A DNA stretch of 64,000 nucleotides from Halanaerobium saccharolyticum (GTDB lineage Bacteria; Bacillota; Halanaerobiia; Halanaerobiales; Halanaerobiaceae): NCBI RefSeq assembly GCF_004362045.1, contig NZ_SNWX01000011.1, forward strand, positions 23,791-87,790. Reading direction: 5' to 3'. This document shows positions 18,249 to 26,295 of the stretch, piece by piece. Below the pieces are notes generated by a model that saw only the letters and a list, made by a program, of their open reading frames with translations, searched no databases and was not told where the DNA came from. The position numbers were made by a program, and so were the translations under genes. How positions within the stretch are numbered: the first letter of the stretch is position 1; each line of letters begins with the position of its first letter.

Positions 18249-19739
18249 TTGCTCAAATCTACCAAATATAATACAATCCTCTATTTTTTAAGTATACTGG
18301 CATTTATCATGGGTTTTATTATAGTAATTCCCTTAGTTCTTGCCTTTATCTATCAGGATGGAAATAATATTTATCAGGCATTTTACTATACAATTATTAT
18401 TTCTCTAATTACAGGAACCATTTTAAAACTGCCCACTGATCCCGAGAACATATACATAGACTTAACAACTGCTATGCTATTGTGTGCTGCAGGCTGGATC
18501 ATTGTTTCTGTTTTAGGTGCTCTTCCTTTTATAATTGGAATAGAAAAGTCTTTTATTGATTCTTTTTTTGAAGCAGTTAGTGGCTTTACTACTACTGGAA
18601 TCACTGTCTTTACTGGCCTGGATTCGATGCCCAAGTCAATAATTTTCTGGAGAAGTTTAATGCAGCTTTTAGGTGGACTTGGAATTTTAACTTTTTTTCT
18701 GTTGATCTCGACCAGGGCCAAAGGCGAAACCTGGCAGCTTTTTAGTGCAGAAAGCCATAAAATTAATGTTTCCAGGCCAGTACCGAATGTATTTAAAACT
18801 GTAAAAATACTCTGGATGATTTATTTAGGTTTTATGCTGTTGGAGAGTATTATCTTAATTTTCCTTGGCCTTTCTGTTTTCGATGCTTTAACTCATAGTT
18901 TTACCACTTTATCAACCGGTGGTTTTTCGCATTATGATGCAAGTATTGCTCATTATGCAGCTAGTGGTTATTCAAATTATATTCTGATTGAATATGTAAT
19001 AACTTTTTTTATGTTTCTTGGGGGTGCAAACTTTTTACTTCACTATAGATTTTTTACTAAAGATTACGAAAGTATTAAAAAGAATAGTGAACTAAAAACT
19101 TTTATTAGATTAATTTTATATTCAACAATTTTTATTAGTGTTTTAATTATAGTTTTAAATACAGCTGGTAATTTTGGGGCTGAAGAAATTTTTCGCAAAA
19201 CAATTTTTCAGGTTACTTCTATCCTTACTACCACAGGATTTGGAACCCATAATATTAATTCCAGCTTTTTTCCAGCTGCTGCCAGACAGATATTTATAGT
19301 GTTTATGCTGATCGGCGGTAGTGTAGGGTCAACTTCTGGTGGAATTAAGGTAATGCGTTTGAATATTTTGGGGGGGTTGTTTAATCGAGAAGTTAAAAAA
19401 ATATATTTACCTAATCATGCTGTTTTACCCGTTACACTTGATAAGAGTATCATAGATAGTGATGAAATAAATAAATTAACAGGCTTATTTTCTTTCTGGC
19501 TATTTTTAATTATAATTGGAGGTATAATTACTTCTATTTTTTCTGATCTTAACGGCTGGCAGGCATTTTCAGGAATGTTTTCAGCTATGGGAAATATAGG
19601 TCCATTTTTCTTTTCTGTAGAAAAAATGGCCTCTCTCTCCCCCGTTATTAAAATGACTTATATCATTGGAATGCTGGCTGGAAGATTAGAAATTCTGCCG
19701 ATTATAATTTTATTTACTAAAAAAGCCTGGGAAGAATAA
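18249..19739 (+). CDS. trkH: Potassium uptake channel subunit TrkH/KtrB
   Basis: Membrane channel for K+ uptake, gated by a cytoplasmic RCK subunit. Four pore repeats are visible, each with its selectivity glycine: SGFTTTGITVFTGLD, TTLSTGGFSHYDAS, TSILTTTGFGTHNI and SAMGNIGPFFF. The third is followed by the gate-loop sequence GGSVGSTSGGIKVMR. At 496 residues with about ten membrane helices it is nearer TrkH than the shorter KtrB. The start is TTG at 18249 with AAGGAGG 8 nt upstream. The partner trkA lies 36 nt downstream. Confidence 0.93.
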   Translation: MLKSTKYNTILYFLSILAFIMGFIIVIPLVLAFIYQDGNNIYQAFYYTIIISLITGTILKLPTDPENIYIDLTTAMLLCAAGWIIVSVLGALPFIIGIEKSFIDSFFEAVSGFTTTGITVFTGLDSMPKSIIFWRSLMQLLGGLGILTFFLLISTRAKGETWQLFSAESHKINVSRPVPNVFKTVKILWMIYLGFMLLESIILIFLGLSVFDALTHSFTTLSTGGFSHYDASIAHYAASGYSNYILIEYVITFFMFLGGANFLLHYRFFTKDYESIKKNSELKTFIRLILYSTIFISVLIIVLNTAGNFGAEEIFRKTIFQVTSILTTTGFGTHNINSSFFPAAARQIFIVFMLIGGSVGSTSGGIKVMRLNILGGLFNREVKKIYLPNHAVLPVTLDKSIIDSDEINKLTGLFSFWLFLIIIGGIITSIFSDLNGWQAFSGMFSAMGNIGPFFFSVEKMASLSPVIKMTYIIGMLAGRLEILPIIILFTKKAWEE

Positions 19740-19775
19740 AGAATAAGTTTAAGCTCTAATAATGGAGGTATAGAA

Positions 19776-20450
19776 ATGTATATAATTATTGCTGGTGGAG
19801 GTATTGCAGGAAGAAACTTAACAAAAAGTTTAGTTCAAAAACATGATGTAATTGTAATAGAAAAAGATCAAAATGTTGCTGAAAAAATATACAGCCGTTA
19901 TGGTGCAGTAACTGTTCTGGGGAGTGCAACCAGAATTGATATTTTAAAAGAAGCCGGCATCGAAAAATGTGATGTTGCAATCGCAGTAATGAGAGATGAC
20001 GCAGATAATTTATCTTTTTCTCTGCTTTCTAAAAACTTTGGGGTAGAAAAGATTCTGGTAAGAATGAGAGAACCGGAATACGAAAACGCCTATCAGATGG
20101 CAGGGGCAACAAATATTGCTGCTACTATGGAGTTAATTGTCGACCGCTTTATTACAGATATTGAAGAACCTGATGTCCGGAAAGTGGCGTCTCTTGGTGA
20201 TGGCAAAGCTGAGGTTTCAATTTTAACCATTCCAGCTGATTCGAGGATTTCTGGGATGAAAATCTCAGAGATTGTAAGTCAAAAAAACTTCCCCGAAAAC
20301 TGTGTAATTGCAGGAATATTTGATAAAAAACAGGATAGATATATTGTTCCCAGGGGAAATAGAGAAATTTTTGCCGGTAATCAGGTCTTTCTGGTAGCCT
20401 CTAAAGATGATATGGAAAGAGCAGCCAACTTTTTACTTAATAATGAATAA
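19776..20450 (+). CDS. trkA: Trk/Ktr K+ transport regulatory subunit (single RCK)
   Basis: Cytoplasmic nucleotide-binding gating ring for the TrkH channel. The N-terminal Rossmann RCK_N domain reads MYIIIAGGGIAGRNLTKSL with VIVIEKDQN after the second strand. The C-terminal RCK_C domain is about residues 135-220 (DSRISGMKISEIVSQKNFP). At 224 residues it has one RCK unit, like KtrA/TrkA of Firmicutes, not the doubled E. coli TrkA. GGAGG precedes the ATG. In this order with trkH it forms a complete K+ uptake system, which suits a halophilic lifestyle, although that lifestyle is inferred. Confidence 0.93.
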   Translation: MYIIIAGGGIAGRNLTKSLVQKHDVIVIEKDQNVAEKIYSRYGAVTVLGSATRIDILKEAGIEKCDVAIAVMRDDADNLSFSLLSKNFGVEKILVRMREPEYENAYQMAGATNIAATMELIVDRFITDIEEPDVRKVASLGDGKAEVSILTIPADSRISGMKISEIVSQKNFPENCVIAGIFDKKQDRYIVPRGNREIFAGNQVFLVASKDDMERAANFLLNNE

Positions 20451-20459
20451 ATAAGTACA

Positions 20460-20499
20460 AAAAAAGGCTGAGCGTATTTTATCTACGCTCAGCTTTTTT
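20460..20499. terminator. Bidirectional intrinsic terminator between trkA and the SIMPL gene
   Basis: GCTGAGCGTA (20467-20476) and TACGCTCAGC (20484-20493) form a perfect 10-bp stem with a 7-nt loop, flanked by A-rich and T-rich runs. It can end trkHA on the plus strand and the convergent SIMPL gene on the minus strand. Confidence 0.92.
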
Positions 20500-20509
20500 A
20501 GCTTTATAA

Positions 20510-21271
20510 TTAATATAATTCTATTTCTGCTGATAGAGAAACACTGATATTAACTTTTTGTTCTGCCAGCGGAACTTTCGTAAAATCTCCAGTTTCCGCA
20601 GTTCTAGTCATAGTTTTTAGGGCATCACTACCATAAATATTCTGGTTTCCAAAATTAATTTTTTTAATTCTGTAATTTTCCTTATCCAGATTTTCAGCCA
20701 GAAAAGCAGCTCTATCTCTAAGTGAGCTTAAAGCCTGAGCTGTAACTTCTTCTAAAGCCTGTTTGCTGCTTTCCAGACGATAGTTGATATTAACCACTCT
20801 ATTGGCACCTGCCTCCAGTAATCGGCCCAATAAGACTGGTAATTCAGCCAAATTAGTAGAAGTAAACTTTATCTGATTACTAACCGTGTAATAAGTAACT
20901 CTCTCTCCAGTTTGTTCATTAGTTCTAGTCTGAGGATAAACTCTAAAACCCTGAGTTTCTATATTTTGAAGCTCTGCCTCTTCCAAAATTGTCATTAACC
21001 TACTTACAATCCTATTATTTTCTTCCACTGCTGCTGCCTGTTCGGTATTTTCGTTTTCAAAACCGAGCACTACATCAACAATATTAGGGTCATATTCCTC
21101 CTGCTGACTGATACTTAAATTAGCAGTAATATAATCTTCACTCACCTCTGCTGGAACTTCTCTCTCTGCTGTTTCTAAAGCCGGAACATTAAAATACAAA
21201 CCATTTACCACTAAAACAGATAATAAAATTAAAGCTATAAAAACTAAAAACATTCCTAAATTTTTATTCAT
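20510..21271 (-). CDS. SIMPL-domain (DUF541) membrane-anchored protein
   Basis: A 253-residue protein with one N-terminal hydrophobic anchor (about residues 6-27, GMFLVFIALILLSVLVVNGL) followed by an extracytoplasmic DUF541/SIMPL domain. Supporting segments are VDVVLGFENENTEQAAAVEEN, shortened here to its visible core VDVVLGFENENTEQAA, then RVYPQTRTNEQ and the C-terminal QKVNISVSLSAEIELY. SIMPL proteins include mammalian IRAK-associated SIMPL and bacterial YggE/BP26; their bacterial role is unclear. ATG 21271 follows AGGAGGGG. It lies downstream of exbD by about 125 nt and may be read separately. Confidence 0.75.
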   Translation of the reverse strand: MNKNLGMFLVFIALILLSVLVVNGLYFNVPALETAEREVPAEVSEDYITANLSISQQEEYDPNIVDVVLGFENENTEQAAAVEENNRIVSRLMTILEEAELQNIETQGFRVYPQTRTNEQTGERVTYYTVSNQIKFTSTNLAELPVLLGRLLEAGANRVVNINYRLESSKQALEEVTAQALSSLRDRAAFLAENLDKENYRIKKINFGNQNIYGSDALKTMTRTAETGDFTKVPLAEQKVNISVSLSAEIELY

Positions 21272-21396
21272 CAAAATCCCCTCCTTTTGCTTTTATTAAA
21301 TTTCTTTTATTTAAGATTAATAATTAAGCTCTAAATATATAATTCTAATAAGATTGAAAAAATCCTTTTTTATTTTATTAATTGAGAAATTAATAT

Positions 21397-21795
21397 TTAA
21401 TTTTTCTGCCTCAGGGCAAATGAAATATTTTGATATCCTTGACTTTTGAATTCTTCAACTAAAAATATAACCGATTCAAAATCACTTTTTCTATCCGAAT
21501 AAATTTTAACTTTTTTATTTTCTTCACTATTTATGATAGTAAAAAGCTCAGCAATATTTTGACTATTATATCTTTTACCATCAAAATATATTTTGTTATT
21601 TTGATCTAAAAAAATATTTATCTCCTCCTGGGTTGAACTCTGACCGATACTGCTGTCAGGAACTGTAATATTATATAGTGCTTCCTCTCCCTGTAAGCTG
21701 GAAGATACTAAAAAGAAAATCAAAAGCAAAAATACTATGTCAATCATCGGGGCCAGATTTAAGGTGGAATCCTTTTTTTTAGGCTGATATTTCAT
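21397..21795 (-). CDS. exbD: Biopolymer transport protein ExbD
   Basis: Stator component that, with ExbB, converts the proton gradient into work on TonB. The single membrane helix contains LAPMIDIVFLLLIFFLVSS, whose Asp19 is the conserved proton-carrying residue. The periplasmic domain ends in a typical ExbD fold (KVKIYSDRKSDFESVIFLVE). At 132 residues it is full length. Its start overlaps exbB by 17 nt. It is the last gene of the B12-riboswitch-led btuB-tonB-exbB-exbD series. Confidence 0.92.
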   Translation of the reverse strand: MKYQPKKKDSTLNLAPMIDIVFLLLIFFLVSSSLQGEEALYNITVPDSSIGQSSTQEEINIFLDQNNKIYFDGKRYNSQNIAELFTIINSEENKKVKIYSDRKSDFESVIFLVEEFKSQGYQNISFALRQKN

Positions 21796-22411
21796 TATTT
21801 TTCAGTCCCTTGATTTCTTCTCTAAAGAGCCTGCTTTCAATTTCCAGCCTCAGATTATTCATCTGATTGTGAAGTTTTTCTATTTTTGAGTAAAAATAAT
21901 GATAAAAAGCTGCAGCAGGCAGGGAAATAATTAAACCGGCCGCAGTTGTAAATAGAGCTTCAGAAATACCAAGGGCCATCTGCTCAGGACTGCCTCCTAC
22001 ACTTAAAACCTGAAAAGTTTTAATCATACCGCTGACTGTCCCCAGCAGACCTAAAGTTGGTGAAACCTGAGCAATAAAATTTAGAAAGCCTAAGTGCTTT
22101 TCCAGTTCAGGTAGTTTATCCACCTCTTCTGCATCCAGATACAAATTGAATTCTTCTCTATTTTTAGGATTTTTTGCTAACAAACTGTGATAAATATCTG
22201 CGGCAATACCTTTTTCATCTTTTAAAATATTATTCTGCTTATTAGCGGGATCAAAATTAATAATTCCCTTTAAATATTTATCTTTATTTATTCTTCTATA
22301 TTTCACAAGAAATATAATGCTTCTCTCAAAAACTATAAAAATCATTAAAAATGCAGCTAAAAGCAGTGGATAAGCAGCAATACCTGCTGTGTCAATAAAT
22401 TCTGTAATCAT
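21779..22411 (-). CDS. exbB: Biopolymer transport protein ExbB (MotA/TolQ/ExbB family)
   Basis: Pentameric inner-membrane channel subunit energising TonB. It has three hydrophobic segments: residues about 12-30, then two near the C-terminal half, with the family motif SPTLGLLGTVSGMIKTFQ and GISEALFTTAAGLIISLPAA. At 210 residues the length is typical. GGAGG precedes ATG 22411. It lies between tonB (15 nt upstream) and exbD (17-nt overlap), which separates this set from MotA-type flagellar homologues. Confidence 0.92.
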   Translation of the reverse strand: MITEFIDTAGIAAYPLLLAAFLMIFIVFERSIIFLVKYRRINKDKYLKGIINFDPANKQNNILKDEKGIAADIYHSLLAKNPKNREEFNLYLDAEEVDKLPELEKHLGFLNFIAQVSPTLGLLGTVSGMIKTFQVLSVGGSPEQMALGISEALFTTAAGLIISLPAAAFYHYFYSKIEKLHNQMNNLRLEIESRLFREEIKGLKNNEISA

Positions 22412-22426
22412 AATTTATACCTCCAT

Positions 22427-23497
22427 TTAGTTTAACTTAAAGCGAATGGGAAGATTAACAATTACTGCAACCTGATTACCATCTTTTTCTGCAGCTTTAA
22501 ATTTCCAGTTAGAAATTGCATTCAAAGCTGACTGATCAAAGGAATCATAACCTGAACTCTTGTAAATTTTTAAATTTTGAACCTGACCCTCCTCATCTAC
22601 TCTTAAGGAGACTATAACTTCACCTTCAATGTTTCTTCTTCTTAAATTAGAAGGGTATTCTGGCTTAGCGTAATTTTTAATACCAGGTTTTTGGATTGAA
22701 CCGAAATCACCATTTCTTAAATCATATACTTTATTCTCCTTGATTTTTTGATTATTTTCCTCAGCCTCAGAATTATTGCTATTATTTATTTCTACTTTCT
22801 CTATGCTCTGGTTTTCTTTGATAGTTTCAGCCATTTTTGTTTTTTTAGTTTCACTGGTTGTATTTTTATTTAAATTTATCTGTTCTAAATTCTGCTTACT
22901 TTCAGTTTGAGACTCCTTATTTTTTTCATCTTCTTTTTTCAATTCAGCCAGATATTTTTCTAAATCAAATTTATCTTTTTTATTTTCTTCATCTCTGGCT
23001 TTCAGATTTTTATTTTTTGAATTATCTTTTTTGTTTTCAGATTCTGTATTTTTTAACCAGGCTGGTGGCTTATCCTGATCTTTTTCCAATTTATTTGTTT
23101 CTTCTGTATTCAGTTCTTTTTGATCCTTAGTCTCAGATTTTTCTTTCACATTAGACTTATTTTTTTCTGGTGTAATCGCTTTCCTCTCTTTTTCTAAGCT
23201 ATTATTATCTACTTCCTCATTTATTTCATTTATCTTTTTCAAATTATCCTCTTCCTGCTTTTCTTGAGATTTTTGTGTTTTTACTGCTGTTTCAGTTTGT
23301 TTTTTTTCTTCTGTTTCAGGTTCCTCATTCTCTTCTGATAAATTTTTAGAAACAGATAATAGTTCTATTTTAACCTCTTCCCTTCTGAGAGGTTTTATAT
23401 CTTCTGTCAAAAGTTTTAAAGAACTGGCTTCCAGCCAAAAAATAAAGGATAATGATAAGAGAAAAGCTATAAAATATATTATTTTTTTTTGCTTCAT
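22427..23497 (-). CDS. tonB: Energy transducer TonB with Lys/Glu/Asn-rich spacer
   Basis: Links the ExbBD motor to the outer-membrane receptor. An N-terminal anchor (about residues 5-22, KIIYFIAFLLSLSFIFWL) precedes a spacer of about 215 residues dominated by Lys, Glu, Asn and Ser instead of the usual Pro-Glu/Pro-Lys repeats. The C-terminal TonB domain, about 85 residues, contains AKPEYPSNLRRRNIEGEVIV and SALNAISNWKFKAA and ends PIRFKLN. The ATG at 23497 is favoured because AAAGGA lies 8 nt upstream; 23506 is also in frame. Confidence 0.9.
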   Translation of the reverse strand: MKQKKIIYFIAFLLSLSFIFWLEASSLKLLTEDIKPLRREEVKIELLSVSKNLSEENEEPETEEKKQTETAVKTQKSQEKQEEDNLKKINEINEEVDNNSLEKERKAITPEKNKSNVKEKSETKDQKELNTEETNKLEKDQDKPPAWLKNTESENKKDNSKNKNLKARDEENKKDKFDLEKYLAELKKEDEKNKESQTESKQNLEQINLNKNTTSETKKTKMAETIKENQSIEKVEINNSNNSEAEENNQKIKENKVYDLRNGDFGSIQKPGIKNYAKPEYPSNLRRRNIEGEVIVSLRVDEEGQVQNLKIYKSSGYDSFDQSALNAISNWKFKAAEKDGNQVAVIVNLPIRFKLN

Positions 23498-23525
23498 AAT
23501 CATCATCCTTTCCTTTGATTTCTAT

Positions 23526-25316
23526 TTAAAATTCAGTACTTAAATTAAGCATAAAGTTGCGGCCGGGCATTGGGTAATCTTCAACTACCTGATAATCCTG
23601 GTCAAATAAATTATTAACCGTTAATTTGAGTTTATAATTTCTTTTTATCAACTTTATATTTTTTATAAAGTTTAAATCAAAAACTGTATAATTGTCTAAA
23701 TCATCAAGTCTTCCTCCAACATGACTCCCCTTAAATATTAATTTATAATTGTCTGGTCTATAACTTAAAGACACATCGTTATAATATTGATCTTTTAATA
23801 ATTCGTTAGTTTTGACATTTCTACTGTCCAGATAAGTATGACTATAGCCTAAAGTTAAATTATCAGTTATATTTTTACTTAAATTTAATTCTAGTCCATC
23901 TGTTTCTGATTCTTTAATATTTTTGTAAACAGGATTTGGATAACCAACAATTTCATTTTCTAGCTCACTTTTAAATAATACAGCTTCCATTTTACTATTG
24001 TTTAGCTCACTTTTAATACCTATTTCATAATTCTTAGATTTTTCAGGTACTAAATTTGGGTTACCCTCTAACCATAATTCGTCCCAATACAATTCATCAA
24101 AGGTTGGAGCACGATAAGCTTCTCCATATGAAAAAAATAGATTATTATTATTATTTACTCTATATAACAAGCTAATTCTTGGATTAGTTTCTGAACCATA
24201 ATCTTCATTATTATCATATCTAATTCCAATATTTATTTTTAAATTCTCAAGTTTAGTATAACTATTTTCTAAAAAGATAGCTTTATTAGTAGCATCATAA
24301 ATCTCTGGAAGCTGCGAACTATCTAATTCATCATTAGTAACTTCAAGACCATAAGTTAAAGTATTATTTTCATAATATAAAGTATTATTTAACTCAAAAC
24401 CAATTTTTTCTTTTAAATGAGTATTATTAACATAAACATCAGGATTGTTATAATTAGTTTCCTGATTATTATAATAAATAGAAGTTCTAAGATCATAATT
24501 TTCCTCATTTTTTTTATAAGTTAATCTATAGTTTTCCATTTTATCTTCCTGATTAGCATTTGGAGATTGCATATTTACTGAACCCGGGATTTCTTTATCA
24601 GAATTATTAGAGATTATATCAAAAATAAATTCATCATTTTGATTTAGGTAATAATTTATTTTTGTTGAAAAATTATATTGATCTACTCCACTATTATCAG
24701 GATCATTTCTAAACCCATCCGAATTTAATGTTTCTGCAGTTATCATTACTTCTGAATTAGCAAGTGTAATACCATAATTTAGTGCCGTTTTATAAGTCGC
24801 AAAAGATCCCATTCCAAACTCTAAATTTAGTCCTTCTATATCAGAACCTTTTTTAGTTATAATGTTAACAACACCACCGAGGGCATTTGCACCATATACT
24901 GCAGAAGCGGGTCCTTTTAAAACCTCAACTTTTTTTAGATTAGAAAGCAAAATCTGTCCTAAATCAACATCTCCAATCATTTTAGTGTTAATTGATTGTC
25001 CATCTATTAAAATTAAGACCTGATTAGAATCACTTCCTCTAATACTTATGGTTTTACTACCAGCTGGCCCTCCATAATTGGTAATTTTAACTCCTGGCAC
25101 AGAAGCAATTAACTCTGCCACATTCTGAGCTCCACTCTCCTCTATCTCCTCCTGATCAATAACCTCAATACTTACCGGGGTCTCCATAATACTTTCCTGA
25201 TAGCGGCTCGCTGTTACAACAAGCTCATCCAGTTCCATAACTTCTTCCTCCCCACTTACCGGCACCACAAAAATCAAAAGTGCTGTAAGCATGACTAAAA
25301 CTACTTTTTTTAACAT
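23526..25316 (-). CDS. btuB: TonB-dependent outer-membrane receptor, probable vitamin B12 receptor
   Basis: Outer-membrane beta-barrel importer. A signal peptide (residues about 1-22, KKVVLVMLTALLIFVVPVSG) is followed by a TonB box near residues 27-37 (MELDELVVTASR). The plug domain follows, with ELIASVPGVKI and VLKGPASAVYGANALGGVVN. The barrel fills the rest to a terminal phenylalanine (MLNLSTEF), the usual outer-membrane assembly signal. Length is 596, close to BtuB. The cobalamin riboswitch in its leader makes corrinoid uptake the likely substrate; the receptor sequence alone would not decide this. It heads the operon with tonB, exbB and exbD. Confidence 0.88.
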   Translation of the reverse strand: MLKKVVLVMLTALLIFVVPVSGEEEVMELDELVVTASRYQESIMETPVSIEVIDQEEIEESGAQNVAELIASVPGVKITNYGGPAGSKTISIRGSDSNQVLILIDGQSINTKMIGDVDLGQILLSNLKKVEVLKGPASAVYGANALGGVVNIITKKGSDIEGLNLEFGMGSFATYKTALNYGITLANSEVMITAETLNSDGFRNDPDNSGVDQYNFSTKINYYLNQNDEFIFDIISNNSDKEIPGSVNMQSPNANQEDKMENYRLTYKKNEENYDLRTSIYYNNQETNYNNPDVYVNNTHLKEKIGFELNNTLYYENNTLTYGLEVTNDELDSSQLPEIYDATNKAIFLENSYTKLENLKINIGIRYDNNEDYGSETNPRISLLYRVNNNNNLFFSYGEAYRAPTFDELYWDELWLEGNPNLVPEKSKNYEIGIKSELNNSKMEAVLFKSELENEIVGYPNPVYKNIKESETDGLELNLSKNITDNLTLGYSHTYLDSRNVKTNELLKDQYYNDVSLSYRPDNYKLIFKGSHVGGRLDDLDNYTVFDLNFIKNIKLIKRNYKLKLTVNNLFDQDYQVVEDYPMPGRNFMLNLSTEF

Positions 25317-25381
25317 TTAAAATTCCTCCTTGTGTTTTGTCTGCTCACAGCCACCTAAGACAAAATAAGGCTATAAAATAT

Positions 25382-25414
25382 AAAAAGACACCCAGGTATC
25401 AATTGAGGGTGTCT
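25382..25414 (-). terminator. Intrinsic terminator acting as riboswitch expression platform
   Basis: AGACACCC pairs with GGGTGTCT over 8 bp around a 13-nt loop, followed by TTTTTATATTTT on the minus strand. It lies between the cobalamin aptamer and the btuB ATG, so ligand-bound RNA is expected to terminate here. Confidence 0.85.
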
Positions 25415-25424
25415 AAAGACGCAT

Positions 25425-25630
25425 AAATAGCCCACAACCATTCCTGTCTCGAAGATGGCTGTCATCTTTTTAGGCAGGTCTCCTGACTATACAGCTCTAC
25501 CGATTTACCTTCCCCAGCGCCATTGATGAGTGAGTGGTAATTAATCGGCCTACTGATTAACAGTGGCGGACCCGTTCAGGAATTTCACCTGATTCCCTAT
25601 TATCTTCTAATATATAGAAGCACCTAAAAA
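25425..25630 (-). ncRNA. Cobalamin riboswitch aptamer controlling btuB-tonB-exbBD
   Basis: The minus-strand RNA shows the B12-box architecture in order: AGGTGCTT, then GGGAATCAGGTGAAATTCCT, CGGGTCCGCCACTGT (the conserved GCCACTG element), then a P6-like region with GGCGCTGGGGAAGG, and the 3' AGTCAGGAGACCTGCC. These match the cobalamin riboswitch family remembered from Rfam. The downstream terminator indicates transcriptional OFF control by adenosyl- or other cobalamin. Aptamer edges are approximate; the subclass is not decided. Confidence 0.92.
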
Positions 25631-25671
25631 GAGAACATTATTTTCTTTTCTAATATTTAATTTCGTGAAAT

Positions 25672-25707
25672 TTGTTTAAAATCCTCTATTTTATTTGTTT
25701 TAAACAA
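25672..25707. repeat. Perfect 10-bp inverted repeat between btuB leader and yraN
   Basis: TTGTTTAAAA (25672-25681) and TTTTAAACAA (25698-25707) are perfect inverted arms 16 bp apart in the divergent intergenic region. It could be an operator or a hairpin. The rest of 25631-25869 is AT-rich, with no other feature that I can support apart from the yraN ribosome binding site. Confidence 0.4.
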
Positions 25708-25869
25708 AAATAATTTTCTTTTGAATATTGTTAAATTTTATCTAACAAAATAACTAAACCGGATATCAAAAGATAAATTATAAATTTCAGAATAAAATTT
25801 AAAAAATATGCAGTAGTTTCTATTTATTTACATAATTATATAATATATACTAAAAAGGAGGTTTTTTAA

Positions 25870-26235
25870 ATGGCGCTGCACAATAAGATTGGGGAAATCG
25901 GGGAGGAAATTGCAGCAAAATATCTACGAAAAGAAGGTTATTATATTGTAGAACGAAATTACAGAAATAAATTTGGAGAAATAGACATTATTGCAGCCAA
26001 AAATAATTACACTATTTTCATTGAAGTAAAAAGTAGAAGTTCCGAAAATTATATCGAGCTGGCCCACTCTCTCTATTACAAACAGATTCATCATCTGCGT
26101 CGGGCTGCTATCTTCTATTTTGCTGAAAAAAATATTCATCTGAGCTCAATTCGCTTTGACTTAATTGCCCTAAAAATTGATCCTGCTGCCAGAAAAATAG
26201 ATAAGCTTAAGCATTTTAAAAATATCATTAATTAA
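25870..26235 (+). CDS. yraN: UPF0102 endonuclease-fold protein YraN
   Basis: A 121-residue protein of the UPF0102/YraN family, which has a PD-(D/E)XK nuclease-like fold. The core reads GEEIAAKYLRKEGYYIVERN, then GEIDIIAAKNNYTIFIEVKS, where the Asp of GEID and the EVK pair are the expected metal-site residues, followed by RFDLIAL. AAAAAGGAGG precedes the ATG. It lies 60 nt before comM on the same strand, a pairing common in clostridia. The cellular role is not firmly known. Confidence 0.88.
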   Translation: MALHNKIGEIGEEIAAKYLRKEGYYIVERNYRNKFGEIDIIAAKNNYTIFIEVKSRSSENYIELAHSLYYKQIHHLRRAAIFYFAEKNIHLSSIRFDLIALKIDPAARKIDKLKHFKNIIN

Positions 26236-26295
26236 ATTTTGTTATAGTACTTTAAATTTGATAACTACTAATTATAAGTCTGAAAGGAGAATAAA

